Positions 1-12,800 of a stretch of 64,000 nucleotides of DNA are shown here, in pieces. Within the stretch, counting starts at the first letter, position 1; every line of letters begins with the position of its first letter. Below the pieces are notes generated by a model, which was not told where the DNA came from, did not search any database, and saw nothing but the letters and a program-made list of their open reading frames with translations. The DNA is from Euptelea pleiosperma (lineage: Eukaryota > Streptophyta > Magnoliopsida > Ranunculales > Eupteleaceae), in contig CM068540.1 of the NCBI GenBank assembly GCA_035048495.1, positions 16,724,829 to 16,788,828 of the forward strand. Reading direction: 5' to 3'. The translations under genes were made by a program, and so were the position numbers.

Positions 1-290
1 ATAGGTGACTATGTTGCATAGTAATTGTTGTGGTCAACAATAATACTGGTTTGTGTAGCCATTTAGTCATTAAGGTTGATGCCCATCTCCCTGTTGAGAC
101 TTGAACTTGGCTTGTTGATATCTTTCTTCCACACCCTCTTCACAGAAGATATCTGTCAAGTTAATGTGGTCTTGTAACTGCTCCCTCTTTTCGTTTGCTT
201 TGAGGTTCTTCATATGAAGCCTCATGTTGTAGTGGACATAGACTAGCTTCTGTAATTTCTTGTGCCCAATCCAATTACATTGCTTGCACC
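1..290. repeat. Direct repeat, copy 1 of 3
   Basis: This block recurs almost unchanged at 881-1170, and its second half recurs again at 1171-1290. The left end may continue beyond the window. No convincing reading frame was found. The copies differ by scattered substitutions and a small insertion, so the duplication is not brand new. Confidence 0.85.
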
Positions 291-335
291 GCTATCTTTC
301 CCATCATTCATTGTTATATTGTGATCGTTACCATC

Positions 336-856
336 ATGGCTATAAAATTTGACAAAATTCAGAGAAATTAGCTGAATTAATTCCGAATTTTGAATGACCG
401 AATTAAAGTGTACATATATTAAAATATTTACAAAAATTCACCTAATAACTTCTTTTAATTCAAAATAAACAGTAAAAATTCAACTAATTTCTCGAAGTTT
501 AGCCTTTCTTAGTACAGAAATTCGCCAAATTAATTTGTTTAATTCGAAGTAAACAGTAAACTTAAAGAAGTTTTGAGATTTGTTTTGCCAAAACGTTGGT
601 AAAACACACTATTTTTTAAAGATATGATAAAACAAGAATGATAAAACACTGATAACTCATTATATCATAAAAATAGCCATTTAGAGCAACCTAAGCAAGA
701 TTAATATCGTTCCATTCATTTTGGCAAAAATTCTTCAAACTTTTGTAAGTTAACGAATTTTTACAGGAATTCTCTAAATCGAATTGAATTTCCCCGGATT
801 AATTCCGAATTTTAACTGACCGAAGTTTAAGGCGAAGTCGAAGTTTAGATCCTTGG
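336..856. mobile_element. Miniature inverted-repeat element between repeat copies
   Basis: The ends are weakly inverted (ATGGCTATAAAATT on the left; AGTTTAGATCCTTGG on the right). The element is flanked by an 8-bp direct repeat, TTACCATC, at 328-335 and 857-864. It is AT-rich with internal GAATTCCGAATT-type inverted motifs and no ORF. The 8-bp duplication fits hAT, but the family is not proven. A similar right end occurs at 18145. Confidence 0.6.
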
Positions 857-880
857 TTACCATCCCCTCTCATCGATATT

Positions 881-1170
881 GTAGGTGACTATGTTGCATA
901 GTAATTGTTGTCGTCAACAATAATACCGGTTTGTGTAGCCATTTAGTCATTAAGGTTGATTCCCATCTCCCTGGTGACACTTTAACTCGGCTTACCACTT
1001 GGCTTGTTGACATCTTTCTTCCACACCCTCTTCACAGAAGATATATGTCAAGTTAATGTGGTCTTGGAACTGCTCCCTCTTTTCATTTGCTTTGAGGTTC
1101 TTCACGTGAAGCCTCATGTTGTAGTGGACATAGACTAGCTTCTATAACTTCTTGTGCCCAATCCAATTAC
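881..1170. repeat. Direct repeat, copy 2 of 3
   Basis: Near-identical to 1-290. It carries a short extra stretch near 985 not present in copy 1 and otherwise aligns base for base over most of its length. Confidence 0.85.
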
Positions 1171-1290
1171 TTCAATTTCTCACAACTACTCCCTCATTTC
1201 ATTTGCTTTGAGGTTCTTCACATGAAGCCTCATGTTGTAGTGGACATAGACTAGCTTCTATAACTTCTTGTGCCCCAATCCAATTACATC
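1171..1290. repeat. Direct repeat, copy 3, partial
   Basis: Repeats the second half of copies 1 and 2 (from the CTCCCTC motif to CCAATCCAATTAC), head to tail after copy 2, which points to unequal exchange or slippage. Confidence 0.85.
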
Positions 1291-2680
1291 GCTTGGTGTG
1301 GATGAGATTGAATGTGCTTCAATTTCTCATAATTGAAATGAAGTCGCATGTCATGGGCAATAATACCCTTAAGGCAATATCTTTTTTAGATGGGGGGGTT
1401 GTACTTCTATACATGACCCACTAGTTATTTGCAAATTCTATCTTTAATGTGCTTGTTGTAGCTTGTAAAATGAAAGTAAACAAGAATAAATTCTAATTTT
1501 ACTCATAAGGATGCATGGCTTCCCACTCATGACCACGGGGTAGCTGAAGGAAGCTTCGTATTCCGAAGCCACATTAGTCGTAGGTTAAGAACCACTTGTG
1601 TCAATTTACAGCAAGAATTATATGCCAAGCCATACAAACATATATGTTCTTAATTAAATGTAGCCACCTTTGTTCAGTTAAAATTTTTAAGTTTTGACTT
1701 TACCTAAACTCTAATTAGTTCAAAGTATGAATTAATTTGAGTAAGTTCAATTTTGATTCGGAGAACTTAAGGAAACTTTTAGAATATTTAGCAGAGTGCT
1801 GGAAGAACATTGATTTGTTTGGAATATGATTGAACAAGCAAGATCAACAGTGTTTAATAGCGTACTTATCTATCTGATAAAAGAACTAATTTGTATCACA
1901 AAAAAACTCATTTGGAGCAATATATGCAAGATCAATAGCTTTCGATACATGCTAATGCAAGTGTCTAAAAAAATAGGATTATAAGAGCCAAAATTATAGT
2001 TAATTGCTCAAAAATAATTTTATTCAAGGACATAGAAGCCAATGATACCGTACTTATGACTTGAGGAGGTCATAGCCACACAATGCCGGTGGAGTTTGAC
2101 TCAACGTATTGCTAAGATTTTCATAGAGCGAAAACCCTTAAAAAAGCTCCTGCAAGGTGTTAATCCAAGTATATTTTTATTCAATAACAAAAGGAACTAA
2201 ATAAAGCCTAAATGCAAATTTCATTCGATAACAAAAGTATTTTTACAATGATCTTATAACAATTATTTAACAAAACATCCCTGGACAATGACATGCCCTA
2301 ATAAAAGTTGCGTGTGGGCTGGAGCATATGAGATAGCGTGTTACTAGCATTCCTCGTCTGGATAACATTGGATAATTACCTTCCTCCTCACTATCCTACC
2401 CCTCTATTATGTCCATACTTCTTAACATGACCCTTCAAGCTCAATTAAACCTGCTCCAAGAATAAAATGTTTGCTACTCTGCATGTAAATGTTTGGATGA
2501 CCCCCACACCATGTCTAAACCCCTCAATGAGTCTCTTCTATTGTTGAATGGGTACTATGATGCAACTTTAAATCTGATGTTGTTGATTGTGTGGCCTTCG
2601 AAGTCTTATGATCAATATCTTGCAACTTTTTCCTTAATGTTCTTTTTTTGAGTCTTAAGTTTGTACTAACCTTCAGTTGG
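1291..2680. other. No gene recognised
   Basis: AT-rich DNA with stops in all frames. I searched it by eye for the missing 5' exons of the downstream TFIIB gene (zinc ribbon cysteines, B-finger) and saw none. Confidence 0.5.
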
Positions 2681-2702
2681 CTTGTGTGCTTTACAATAAC
2701 TT

Positions 2703-2872
2703 CATTAGGAGTTTCTACTCGCATTAGGAGTTTGTACTATGATGACTTTTTGTATCTGTTCCTTCTATAACTGCATTAGGAGTTTCTACTCGCTAACAGA
2801 GTCACCTTTCCTTGATAATGTTTTCATAAAATGTTCACACCTTTCCTTGATAATGTTTTCATAAAATGTTCA
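2703..2872. repeat. Short direct repeats upstream of TFIIB exon
   Basis: The motif CATTAGGAGTTT occurs three times (about 2703, 2722 and 2774). A 35-bp unit beginning CACCTTTCCTTGATAATG is tandemly duplicated at about 2803 and 2838. These lie in what should be intron sequence before the first recognisable TFIIB exon. Confidence 0.8.
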
Positions 2873-3011
2873 TTCATGTGAAAGTTTAGTTGGTGATTAT
2901 TCTGCTTCATTGCATGTGGTTTTTATTAATTTGTGCTTTACCTACAAAATCCATGTCACTTGGAGTTATCTTCTTTCTCTGTGGATAATGTTTCTGTAAT
3001 TTGATATGAAG

Positions 3012-4588
3012 GATCGAGCCAATGAGATATATAAGAAGGTGGAAGATCAGAAATCTATTAGAGGAAGAAATCAGGATGCAATTTTGGCTGCTTGCCTGTA
3101 CATTGCTTGTCGACAAGAAGACAAGCCTCGCACTGTAAAGGGTACAGCCTAAGCTTCCTTAACATCTGGGTGCTTCCTGATTTATCTTTCTCAATGTGTA
3201 TGAGCTTCCTCTGAACCTGTGGGTTTCAACTAGAAATTTGCTCTGTTGCCAATGGAGCCACAAAAAAGGAAATTGGCCGAGCTAAAGAGTACATCGTGAA
3301 ACAACTGGAGGTAGAGATGGGTCAATCAATGGAGATGGGCACTATACATGCTGGAGATTTTCTGGTGAGTTTGTTGAAGTGACACTGATATCTTCAGTTT
3401 CTTCTATATGTATAAGTGGTCTTCCATCTTTTGCATATGCTTCTTTCTACAACAGAAGTTTACAGATTCAAAACTACCATTAACACTAATCCTACCTTAA
3501 TCTCCAGAGGCGTTTTTGTTCCCATCTTGGCATGACCAATCAAGCTGTTAAAGCTGCTCAAGAAGCAGTCCAGAAGTCAGAAGAGCTTGATATAAGGTAG
3601 TTCTGGTCTTCTCTTGTAATTTCATATTTCTTCCAAGTTTTGTTTTTATCGGAGTATTTTTTTTTTTCCTCTTTTTTATTTTCTTTCCTTGTAAATACAC
3701 TAGTGGGTGGCCCGTGCCCTCGGCACTCCCCGACGAACCATTTGCCAAGATCGGGTGTGTGTGGCTGAGATCCACCGTCCATTGGGGGGATAAGATCTTG
3801 GCCCTTCTTTGTTGAAGACTATAAGAGGGGGAGTATAAGCGGGGAGACAACCAGTGTTTTGTTATATAGATATGGGCTGGGATTAAAGTTACTAAAGCTT
3901 TTTGACTTATAAAATGACACGCGGACGTGTTTTAAGAGGCTTTTGAGGCTCACGCCTTGGTGGGAGGCTTTGTGTCAGAGGCTTGCACCTTCACGCATAT
4001 GCTTCACGATTATGCTCGTGAGGCGTACCCGGACACTTCAAAATGGATGTACCCATGTTGGACTATTTTTTAACTGTAAATGTCGTGTCCAAGATCTATC
4101 CTGTCCGTGTCTCAGTTGTACCTGGCTAACAGAGTGAACATAGTGCATCACATTTTAGGTCATTGAAGAGCTTCGCTCAATGCCTCTGCATTTAAAAATA
4201 TTGATGCTGAGTGACCGTTGTCCACAACTCGAGAGGGTCAATCGTCCATTTGAATTTGTTACAGTAATCCTTAATCTTTTTCAGGAGGAGCCCCATATCT
4301 GTGGCCGCAGCTGTTATTTACATGATAACTCAGCTATCAGATGATAAGAAGCTTCTTCGAGGTTTGAAAATAGTACCATCTTCATCATTCTATTCTACAC
4401 GAGTAAATATGTTCTTAATATCTTTAAAAACAAGTTAACCGCTTGTGGGTGCAGATATTTCACTTGCAACTGGAGTAGCAGAAGGCACCATCAGGAATTC
4501 CTATAAAGACCTTTATCCGTATGCTTCAAGGCTGATACCTAATTGGTATGCCAAGGAGGAGGACCTCAGGAACCTCTGCAGCCCGTAA
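3012..4588 (+). CDS. TFIIB: Transcription initiation factor IIB, C-terminal part (5' exons not in window)
   Basis: TFIIB bridges TATA-bound TBP and RNA polymerase II in the nucleus. Five exons join in frame with GT/AG borders: 3012-3141, 3234-3364, 3508-3596, 4285-4361 and 4455-4588 (TAA at 4586-4588), giving 186 residues. They cover both cyclin folds: [28 protein letters not shown] and RRFCSHLG, then [20 protein letters not shown], the helix [16 protein letters not shown], and the plant-type end NLCSP. Plant TFIIB is about 312 residues, so the zinc ribbon, B-reader/linker and the start of the first fold (about 125 residues) are missing. I found no candidate exons between 1 and 3011; they lie further left or are lost. 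A transposon-like repeat sits in the third intron. No frameshift or stop is seen in the five exons. Confidence 0.9.
3715..3870. repeat. Dispersed repeat in TFIIB intron, copy 1
   Basis: Block beginning GGCACTCCCCGACGAACC and running through GAGATCCACCGTCCATT to the GGGGAGACAACCAGTGTTTTG region. It lies between TFIIB exons 3508-3596 and 4285-4361 and matches 5003-5150 downstream of the gene. Confidence 0.75.
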
Positions 4589-4955
4589 ACTAAAACCAAT
4601 GATAACAATTAAAATGGTAACACGACAATTACCAAAATATGGTCGCCTGCCATTTGTTGTTTCAGACTACTGCGCTGCTCTTGGATGAAAAATGAAAGAT
4701 TTTCTTCAAGAATTTTGGCTTTATAAAGTTTTTTATGTTATTTTATTTGTTAATACGATCGATATTTACTGAATTTTATCTTGCTCATTATTGCGATATT
4801 TCCTATATAAGCAGCACATCAAAAAAAAAAAACAGCTGTTTTCGTCAAATTCTTCGCATTATATTTTACCTCCATATTGCCTTTTTTTATATTTTTTGAA
4901 CCTGTGTTGTAAAGTTATTTCCCTTGTACTTGCTGAAATGCTTCTCTTGTGCACA
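4589..4955. other. TFIIB 3' flank, no further gene
   Basis: Likely 3' UTR and flank: T-rich, with no ORF or recognisable element. Confidence 0.5.
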
Positions 4956-5002
4956 TGCATGGATGGGTTGTACGTTATATTTACTTTTAGTTTTGTTTTA
5001 GG

Positions 5003-5150
5003 CACTCTCCAATAAAGCATTTGCCAAAATGGGGTGTGAGTAGCTGAGATCTACCGTCCATTTGGGGGGATAAGATTGGGACTGTTCTTTGTTGAAACCG
5101 ATAAGAGGGGGAATAAGTGGGGAGACAACGACTGTTTTGTTATATCAATG
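5003..5150. repeat. Dispersed repeat, copy 2
   Basis: Same order of motifs as 3715-3870 with substitutions (GGCACTCTCCAATAAAGC, GAGATCTACCGTCCATTT, GGGGAGACAACGACTGTTTTG). The pair brackets the last TFIIB exons. Confidence 0.75.
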
Positions 5151-5295
5151 GGTTATCAAATAACATGTATAGAGGAGGTGAGGCGTGTGAATGGGGTTGT
5201 TAATTGTACACGTTTCTGCTAAACCAAAAATCCCGGTTCTGGTTTCACATTTTTGGGTACCGACCAAACAAGAACCAGAAGTGGAACTGTACCCC
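5146..5295. repeat. Direct repeat, copy 1 (AACCAGAACCGG-rich)
   Basis: Repeats at 5597-5745: both contain GACATG/AACATGTATAGAGG, then CCCGGTTCTGG, CACATTTTTGGG and ACAAGAACCAGAA in the same order. The DNA before each copy (from about 4956 and 5546, GCATGCATGGATGG) also matches, so the duplicated unit is larger. Confidence 0.75.
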
Positions 5296-5596
5296 GATAA
5301 CAAGTCTTGGTTTTCAATAGTTTGATATTGGACCCAAACCGATAGGAATTGGAACTGAACTGGGATTGATCTACACAAATATAATGTTAAATATACAAAT
5401 ATATTGTTAAAATTGTCATATTATCAAGATTGGAACTGGATGTGTCTGGAACCGGAATCAAACAATCTTTTCCACTTCTGGATCCATTTTGAGAATTGGA
5501 ACCAATAAGAACCGGAACCGGTTCTTTGATTCCAGGTGCTTTGGACATGCATGGATGGATGGGTGGTATGTTACATTTACTTTTTAGTTTTGTTTT

Positions 5597-5745
5597 GAAT
5601 GGGTTAACAAAAGACATGTATAGAGGGGAGGCGTGTAAACTAGGGTCGTTAATTGCACCCCTTTCACCTGAACAAAAAAACCCCGGTTCTGGTTCCACAT
5701 TTTTGGGAACCAACCGAACAAGAACCAGAACCGGAATGGGAACCA
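5597..5745. repeat. Direct repeat, copy 2 (AACCAGAACCGG-rich)
   Basis: Partner of 5146-5295. The interval between them holds GGAACCGG/CCGGTTCC inverted motifs and no gene. The overlapping ORFs on both strands are products of the repeat and are not called. Confidence 0.75.
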
Positions 5746-6121
5746 TACTTCATGGTAACCGGCTGTTCACCCAACTGTTTCGATACAAAATCTGTGATTT
5801 AGTAATAGTTAAATGATATTTTATTACTGCGAAAAAGGAAAAATCAGAAAATTAAACGGAGCTTTATATGCTAACTTGAGGTAACCGAAGTAGAAAAATA
5901 AAGAGAATCCAAAGTTCTTGGTTGCAGTTGATTCAAACTTAAAAGACCTTACATGTCACGCCTTCAACCCCAAGGGTCCAATACTTGTCCCGCAACTCGT
6001 GATCCATGGGCCAACTGACTTGCGATCTGTGTGTCTAACGAAACCCAAGGTCAAGGCATGAGGAAAGAAATTAATAAAAACGATCGAGCCCCACATAAAG
6101 TACCAAACATTCGATTCCTTA

Positions 6122-6287
6122 AACAAAAAAAAATATATTCAACATAAGTGAGCTTCTCGTTCTCACCCTAAGCTACTAAAACCCATTAGCAAATAATATC
6201 CTTGATTTGGGATTGAAACCATGACCTCCCTTACGAGAGTCGCACCAGGCAATCATTGGATCACAAGGCCTTTGGTTTAAGTGCAAT
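6122..6287 (-). mobile_element. tRNA-derived SINE-like element
   Basis: On the - strand the sequence begins near 6287 with an A-box-like GTGATCCAATGATTGCCTGG and carries a B-box GGTTTCAATCCC (complement of 6209-6220), spaced as in tRNA-derived SINEs. It ends near an A/T run at 6124. Target duplication not resolved. Confidence 0.55.
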
Positions 6288-6298
6288 ATGGGTTGAAA

Positions 6299-6598
6299 CC
6301 AAGGTTTAAAATGGGCCGTTATAATGGTCTGGGGGCGTTATTGTGTTTTTTTACTTATAATAGCCGTTAAATAAGATGATAAAATTCAAATTTTCAATTT
6401 CAAATTTTCAATAAAAGAAACCAAGGGAATATAAGGGAAAATAATGTAAATAACGGGCGTTTTTTTTTTTTTTTTAATTTCTCAGAAAATAACGGCCGTT
6501 ATATCCAAAGCAACGGCGTTATTTTCTGGTCGTTAAAACGGTGCATAACGTAACGGGGAAGTCCAAATCCGTTACAACGGCCGTTTTTTAAGCCATGG
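6299..6598. mobile_element. TAACGG-type miniature element beside the GIY-YIG gene start
   Basis: Inverted ends ACCAAGGTTTAAAA and TTTTTTAAGCCATGGT, with internal GCCGTTAT/ATAACGGC motifs in inverted order. A 6-bp repeat TTGAAA flanks both sides. It ends about 130 bp before the ATG at 6728, so it lies in the promoter or 5' leader. Related copies: 22131-22412 and 27760-28440. Confidence 0.65.
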
Positions 6599-6727
6599 TT
6601 GAAAGTTGAAACAGTTGAAAACTTATACGACACCAACCAAACCACCAAATCCAAATCCCAGCAGCTCCCTTTGCCAGAGGGACACCAAAACAAAGAAATA
6701 AAAATAGTAAAATTCAACGGAGAAGAG

Positions 6728-6830
6728 ATGACACGGCTGCTATCGACGACGTTCCGTTCCCTGAAACCCCACAGCAGGCAGCCTCCAAAAGATTCATCAC
6801 CACCACAACCCCTTCCACCTCCACGACCAC

Positions 6831-6873
<43 letters not shown>

Positions 6874-9800
6874 TGGATCATCAAAATCAAGATCAGAACC
6901 ATCGCCGCCGTCGTCGTCGTCGTCCTCATCATGGTCCGTATATCTCATCGTTTCCACCAATCCACCAATAAAGACATACGTAGGCGCCACCACCAACTTC
7001 TCTCGCCGGTAACTTCTCTCTCTCTCTCTCTCTCTCTAAAAACCCACCAATTTCAAACCCAATTTACAGTACATTAAGTCGCCAAATCAGGAGAACTCAC
7101 TTTCTCTGTAAATTGAACCAGATTACAATGTTGGTACATCCAACTCCATTTTTGAATTTTTTTTCTTCATCGAGGCTGCCTCCCTTATCTTCCTTTTAAA
7201 TCACAACCCTTTAACCCGATCACCTAATTGTGCTACCTCACGTTGATTTCTTATAGATTGATGAATGAATGTGTACAAACAGTCCCTCGATGGATTATAT
7301 AAACGAATTAGGTTTGAAAAATTTAGAATCACCCCAATTTACCTTAGTTGATATAAAGATAGGACGATCTTTTCAAATTCATACCCTTATCAAAAAAAAA
7401 TCTTTTCAAATTCATATTTTGACCAACAATTCCTAGTTCAATTTCATGATCGCGATACTATCCAAATTTTTCGCAGCTCCATTATCGAACAACTTAGGTT
7501 TTGCTCGACATATGGAATGCAGATGCTAATTTTTAAGAATTAATTGATTGATGCTATACTTATCAAAAAAAAATATCATTGGTTGGGATTTTCTGAACAA
7601 GCTATTGTTATCAACTTAGCCAGCATGCTAAGTAGGTAAGGTTTGTGAGTGATGATGTCACGACCTTGGTTCAAAATCTCGGGAGTGGAGGCTGGATCGG
7701 TGGGCGCCGATCCCGATCCGTATCGGTGGTCTCAGATCATCTCGCTTGAGATGACGTGAGGGTTCTTCATGGAACAGTGCATCTCGGGTGAGACAATCCC
7801 ATTTCGGGATCGTCTCGGTGACTGTCGATCCCATTCTGGATCGGGCGATCCGAGACAGGATCGGCCGAGACTTCGAACTATAGTTTTTTTTTATTTTTTT
7901 ATAAAGTAGAATATATTATGAGAAAGGAAGGAAAACAACAAGGACCAAAGGGCGGTTGAGAAGACCTCCAACGAACAAAGAAAAGAAGGGGAATCCTAAG
8001 TGCCTCTATACATAATGGACTCCCATCTAAACACCGGTTCCTCAAAAGATAGACCTCTACATTCCTCAAAGAGCTTGGACCACAAGAAAAGAGATTCCTT
8101 GATTGACAGAGAGATATCAAAGATAGAAACCTCCTTCCCCTCAAAAGCTCTCCTATTTATCTCTTTCCAAATGCCCCACCATACCGTGAAGCAGAATGCT
8201 CCAAATTCTACTTCCACATGGCGGAAAGCTTGGGCACTTCCAACTGCTCAAAGTGTCTAAGACCGATTCAGAAAGCACTCGAACTATGGTTCAAACCCAC
8301 CTTCACCTACTAACTACTAACCACTGATCCGCTTGCCTACCTAAAAAAAGGTTCTAGCATCATTCCAAATGTGACCTAAAGGGAAAATCAAAGATGATTA
8401 TGTAGACGGCGTTTCATTGAATTTTAATAGATTACTCATCTCTTGACACGACGTCGCTCAAGAAGCAAATCCTTTTTTGTGGATGCTATCATGCTAGTTT
8501 GACTACTTTCCTAAACATCATACTAAACAGGAATTACAGCAATAAATTCAATACCCAATACTATGGAATGAGGGAAATAATAACAACATAGCGTAAGCAC
8601 CCCACTAGATGCCCTATTTTAGGGCATTCTACTTTGGGCGATCCTTAAATTTTCAGACAACTAGCTTTACCACCAACTATCCACCAAAGTTTTCTTGGTT
8701 TTACCAACTCCTCAACGCCCTACCACTTAGGAGAAAAGCTTACACCTTCTAGATGCAAGGAAGTTATGGGAGAGCCTGTGACATACAAAGGTTTGCCTAT
8801 TTAGACCTTCTTTGGTCAATATGTCAGTGGTCTCATTGGTACTTTTGTTAGAGGTGACCGGCAATACTCCCATAGTTTTGTAAAGATACTTATCCTCTTG
8901 AGTTTTGGTTTGTTTCTTATCAACCACAAATATGGGTATCATCCTTGTGTGCTTAAGTGCTAATAGTGGTGTATGTCCATTCTTCCTTCTAATTATTATT
9001 TGGTGTGTACTAAAAGATGACAATCCTTCTGTAGTCTGAAACAACATAATGGTGAACTTCAAGGGGGAGCAAAAGCTTCCCGTGCAGGAAGGCCTTGGAT
9101 TTGTGCATGCATAGTTGGAGGATTTAAGGACCAAAGTGAAGGTATTACATTGATCTAGATAAAAACCATAAACAGAAATGGGCTTGTGTTTTTTTAAATT
9201 TTCCAGGATATGATTTGATATTGGCAGAACTGCAATTATTGGGAAACCAGCTTCCTACAAAAATTCCTTTATTTCTCACATTCGTTTTTTGCATCATGAT
9301 AATTACATTTTTAACGAAATATTCTGCTTCCATTTCTCGCATTTTTTGCGCATTTGTTTTTCTACCTAGCTACCAAGGACAGAACTATCTGAAAGACTGA
9401 AACTGGGAAATCCACACATAAATCCTAAATCTACTCAATTTAATCAAAGCTTTGCCTAGACGAGTGCTTTGCTTGGTTGGGACAATAGCACTTAAAACAG
9501 GGCCTAGGCAAGCGCTAGTACAAAAGCGCTCAGCTAGGAGTGCCTAGGTATTAGGCATTAAAGCGTTCGCCCAGGCCATGCGTACAAGATTGATGTTATA
9601 TGTGCTTTATACATTATAAATAGATCATACCTATAAGGACAATGTTATATGTACTTTATATATAAGACAAACCTAAAGGTATGTGCATTTAACTTTATAA
9701 ACGAATCATTCTCCAAATCTTATTAAGAAGAGAAAGTAGGCCTCCCACTCTTTTTTTTTCTTCTTCTTTTATCATTGATTATCGGGATGTTGATTAGTGC

Positions 9801-12800
9801 AACTTTAGGGATTTGGGGTTTGAGACTTTGATTTTGTTTGAAGCTTGAACAGATACATGCTGATTTTGAACTACTAAATGTGGCACTATGTCACTAAAGT
9901 ATTTTAGTTTTGAACTATTAGATATGGTGCTAAGCCACTATATTATTTCAATTTTTGTATTTATTTCTCATATAATTGTTTAGTACTCGGTACTTAGCTT
10001 TGCTCTTTCGTTAACTTTGATACTATGTGGCTATGTTCTTTATTTCTTTTTATATAATTTGTTTTAGCAATACTAATTTTATATTTTTTTATTCATGAAA
10101 TAAATAAATTATTGCTTAAGCTTCGCCTAGATTAGATACCTCGCTTGAGGGACCCTTGTCGCCTAACGCTTTTGACTACATTAAATCAACTAAGACATCG
10201 TGAATTTGTTATAAACAAAGACATTAAAGGATACAGTATGTCTCAAGGTTTACCTTCTAGTTTTTTGCTTCTTGCAAACTACAAGTTTGTCTTGTCATGC
10301 ATATCATACGAAATCTATTGAAGGCATGTTCTGATAAACTTCTGTAGAATTGTGTAGTAAGATTATCAACTTTGTGATTGTGTTAAGGGTTATATTGTTG
10401 TCCAACATCACCTATTATCCTACCTGATGCTGGATCATCAACACTGGTGCAATGTGCTAGTCATTGTCAGAAATCTTCATGAACACTTCCCATTTAGGTT
10501 ACATCTTTTTATCTTTTTAAATCAAATAGTAGCACCAATATTTCAAAGCCTTTGTTATTGTTATGGTAAGTAACAGATACATGAACTGGATGCCAACATT
10601 AACATTTATCACCAGTTATAAGTATTCATCTAGCATAGAGTTTCTAGTTCATCTTCTCATCTGGAGTCGATTGGGCGTAGTTATCCTACGACTTGGGTAG
10701 TAAATTTTGGCAGTGTCAGGGTGACTTGGTCGACTCATTTCAGTTTTTACGAGCAATCCCTATATAAGATGGTTATGAAAGTGACTCATACAAGTCGTAT
10801 CAAATTTAAATATAATTTTACAGCAACTCAGTGAGTGGCAGATAACAACTTGTATTGGTTTCTTTGTCAGCCGAATTGCATATCAAAACTGATTTTATAG
10901 TTCTTGCCTACAAAAACCCCACCTTTAAATACCATGGCTTGGTTAATGTGCTTGAACACATTGAGACTTCTTTCATAAAGACAAACTGTAGAACTTTCAT
11001 CTATATCAAACTTCCTTTGCGTCATTGCCTCCTGATTGAAAGCTTCAGTTAAACCTAAAGCTAGAAAGACTAATTGCAGGCTATGAAAATATCCAATCCA
11101 GGCGTCCAATCTCTATTCCTAGTGTTATAAGTATCCTTTGATCTTGAATTCACTTTGGATTACTTATTGTATATGCATCATGGAACTTAACAAGATCTTC
11201 TAGGTTCAAGGAAAAATTTCCCACCTTAGTGACACTGAAAGAAGACAGCTCCGATCAAGGGATAAACGACAAAATTTATGATAGAGATCAGTGTTTCACC
11301 AAAAATACCGATCTATCACAATGGAGAAGATAGTGGAGTTACCTGTCCTAAAAAGAAAGAGCCAAACTTGAAAGCAGTGTACTGGATTCCTTCCTCTTGT
11401 TCCCGTTTCTGCCTCATCAGTTAACATGATCATCTCAGCCACACAAGTTAACTTTTGCAGCCTCAAAAGCTAAAAATCTAGGGGGCATCCAAGTGATTGG
11501 ATAAGTCTCAAGGTAGTTAAATAATTAGCAACTAATTGTGGTACAACATGGTGGATAAATGATAGACCTTTTAAGACGATATTCCTTGTAGTTAATTTTT
11601 TTTTTGATCGGTAAAAGATTATATTAAACGGAGGGCTGAGGAAGCCCAAAGAGAGGTATACAACAAAACAAAAGGAAATAGAAAGAAAACCAAGAACAGA
11701 CACCCCTCAAAACCCAAAGCCTAGAGGCCCAATGAGAGGAACATAATTAAGAGACCAATCGATCCCACTGGAAAATGAAATCATCAAATCTGAACTTTTT
11801 GGGCTCGATAATGGAGGAACCCCAATATTAAAGAGTGGCTTTAATGTTCATGGTTATCTCATCTATATTGGTCTCCTTGTCTTCAAAAGTCCGGCGGTTT
11901 CTCTCCTTCGAAATCTCCCAACAGATTGGATAAGGGGTGATTCTCCAAAGTGTACGACCACTAGCTGAGAAAGCTTTGGATGACCATCCACTAAAGGTAT
12001 CAAAAACCGAATAAGGATAGACCCAGGAAACCCCAAAAAGTTGAAGAAAGCACTCCCATATCTCCTTGGATACGCAATAGTGGATGAGCATGTGGTTAGT
12101 TGTTTCCTCATCACGACAACACAAAATACATCTATTGGAGATCTGAAAGCCACTTTTTCGAAGCTTCTCCATAGAGAGAATCTTGTCGAGCATGACACAC
12201 CAGGAGAAGAAGATGACTTTGGAAGGAATGGAAGTACTCCACCTCTCAGTTGGAAAATCCCTACTACCGGGCCCCAGAAGCATGGAATAGAGAGATTTAA
12301 CTGAAAATCTCCCTTTAAGGTCGTGATTCCACCACCTCTTGTCTTCGACACCATCAACAAGTTGGATCCCTTCTAGCCTATTCAACAGAGAAACCACAAT
12401 ATCCACCTCCCAATCGTTAATTCTCCTTCTAAGCCCCAGATCCCATGAGGGCAAACCGTTCTCCCTAGAGGCCACCTCACTAACTAGATCACCTTTACAG
12501 TTGGATAGGGCATAGATAGAGAGGAAAGACTCCGCTTGGGAAAGCTCCCCACACCAAATATCTTCCCAAAATCTCACTTGGGAGCTATTTCCCACCTTGA
12601 AACTACTCCCATTTCTGATCTCACTCCTCATCTTGGAAATACCCTTCCAAACCCCAACACTGTACGAAGTGGATGGCATCATGTTATCCTAACCATTGTT
12701 CTCAATGCCCTACTTAGCCGAGATAACTCTTCTCCACAAACTTACCCTCTCGGCCCCGAAACGCCAAAGCCACTTCCCGAGCAAAGCTTGGTTCATGAGT

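Noticed and set aside
6499..6996. Long - strand ORFs with poly-Asp or poly-Met runs opposite the GIY-YIG first exon
   Set aside because: They are antisense readings of the TCA/TCG microsatellites; the + strand frame encodes a recognisable nuclease domain with splice sites.
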